A DNA stretch of 64,000 nucleotides from NCBI GenBank assembly GCA_002840975.1, contig PHDN01000008.1, forward strand, positions 89,486 to 153,485, written 5' to 3'. Made by a program: the position numbers and the translations under genes. The first letter of the stretch is position 1. Every line of letters starts with the position of its first letter. The DNA comes from Bacteroidetes bacterium HGW-Bacteroidetes-16. Lineage in GTDB: Bacteria > Bacteroidota > Bacteroidia > Bacteroidales > F082. The notes below the pieces were generated by a model. The model saw only the letters and a program-made list of their open reading frames with translations. It was not told the origin of the DNA and ran no database searches. Of this stretch, positions 63,977 through 64,000 are shown one piece after another.

Positions 63977-64000
63977 AAAAAACACTTAAAAAATTTGAAC

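Noticed and set aside
1..64000. tRNA or rRNA genes
   Set aside because: I scanned the intergenic regions for cloverleaf-like arms and a CCA-type end and for rRNA-like sequence, and found none.

Overview
The window looks like the chromosome of an anaerobic, Bacteroidales-like member of the Bacteroidota. Evidence for this: several genes are preceded by the Bacteroidota -7 box TAnnTTTG. A secreted phospholipase ends in a type IX secretion sorting domain. The ribosomal block carries the Bacteroidota-specific DUF4295 gene. Glycogen synthase is fused to glycogen phosphorylase, and CzcA is fused to a TolC-like outer-membrane factor. A tungsten-type aldehyde:ferredoxin oxidoreductase points to fermentative or anaerobic life.

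Layout. 0.1-9.4 kb (minus strand): glycogen/alpha-glucan operon (debranching enzyme, GT4 synthase, GH57, synthase-phosphorylase fusion). 9.7-11.5 kb: dCMP deaminase, a tiny lipoprotein, and an isolated thiF-thiS pair. 11.6-20.6 kb (minus): divalent-metal efflux set (Fur-family regulator, His/Cys-rich DUF6660-like protein, CzcA-CzcC fusion, CzcB, Zn/Cd P-type ATPase) next to a small MITE. 21.0-28.0 kb (plus): AOR, PpnP, ModE-like regulator, moeA, moaA, moaC and a MOSC-MogA fusion, interrupted by a repeat/MITE patch. 28.1-31.1 kb (minus): P5C dehydrogenase, thioesterase, MORN protein. 31.8-41.8 kb (minus): sensor kinase, NarL-type regulator, a degenerate stand-alone receiver, three PI-PLC-like lipoproteins, a T9SS-exported PLD and a beta-barrel. 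42.4-47.7 kb (minus): rimO, ftsY, DUF4295, rpmG, marC and ftcD. 47.8-49.2 kb: GH13 amylase lipoprotein. 49.2-51.3 kb (minus): exosortase with a membrane partner and one LRR substrate. 51.5-52.9 kb: an alpha-L-fucosidase pseudogene. 53.7-58.3 kb (plus): KAS III-like synthase, then GDPD, a lipase-like hydrolase and GlpD. 58.3-64.0 kb: a four-helix-bundle gene and a kaiC-kaiB-kaiB-PAS operon, bracketed by a direct repeat of the glpD 3' end and by palindromic repeats.

How the parts may work together. The AOR/molybdopterin region appears to share an operator. Three palindromes of the form CGnTATG-N10-CATAnCG (one with an arm mismatch) lie upstream of AOR, of the ModE-like gene and of the P5C dehydrogenase gene, which suggests a local ModE regulon. 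The phospholipase operon, with its own two-component system, should release head groups and glycerophosphodiesters outside the cell. The GDPD-hydrolase-GlpD unit 15 kb away could finish that breakdown to dihydroxyacetone phosphate. The exosortase sits beside what is probably its only substrate. The Kai island is KaiA-less, has two different KaiB proteins, and carries a PAS protein that has lost (or never had) its kinase half. All functional statements rest on reading motifs and context by eye; no database search was run.
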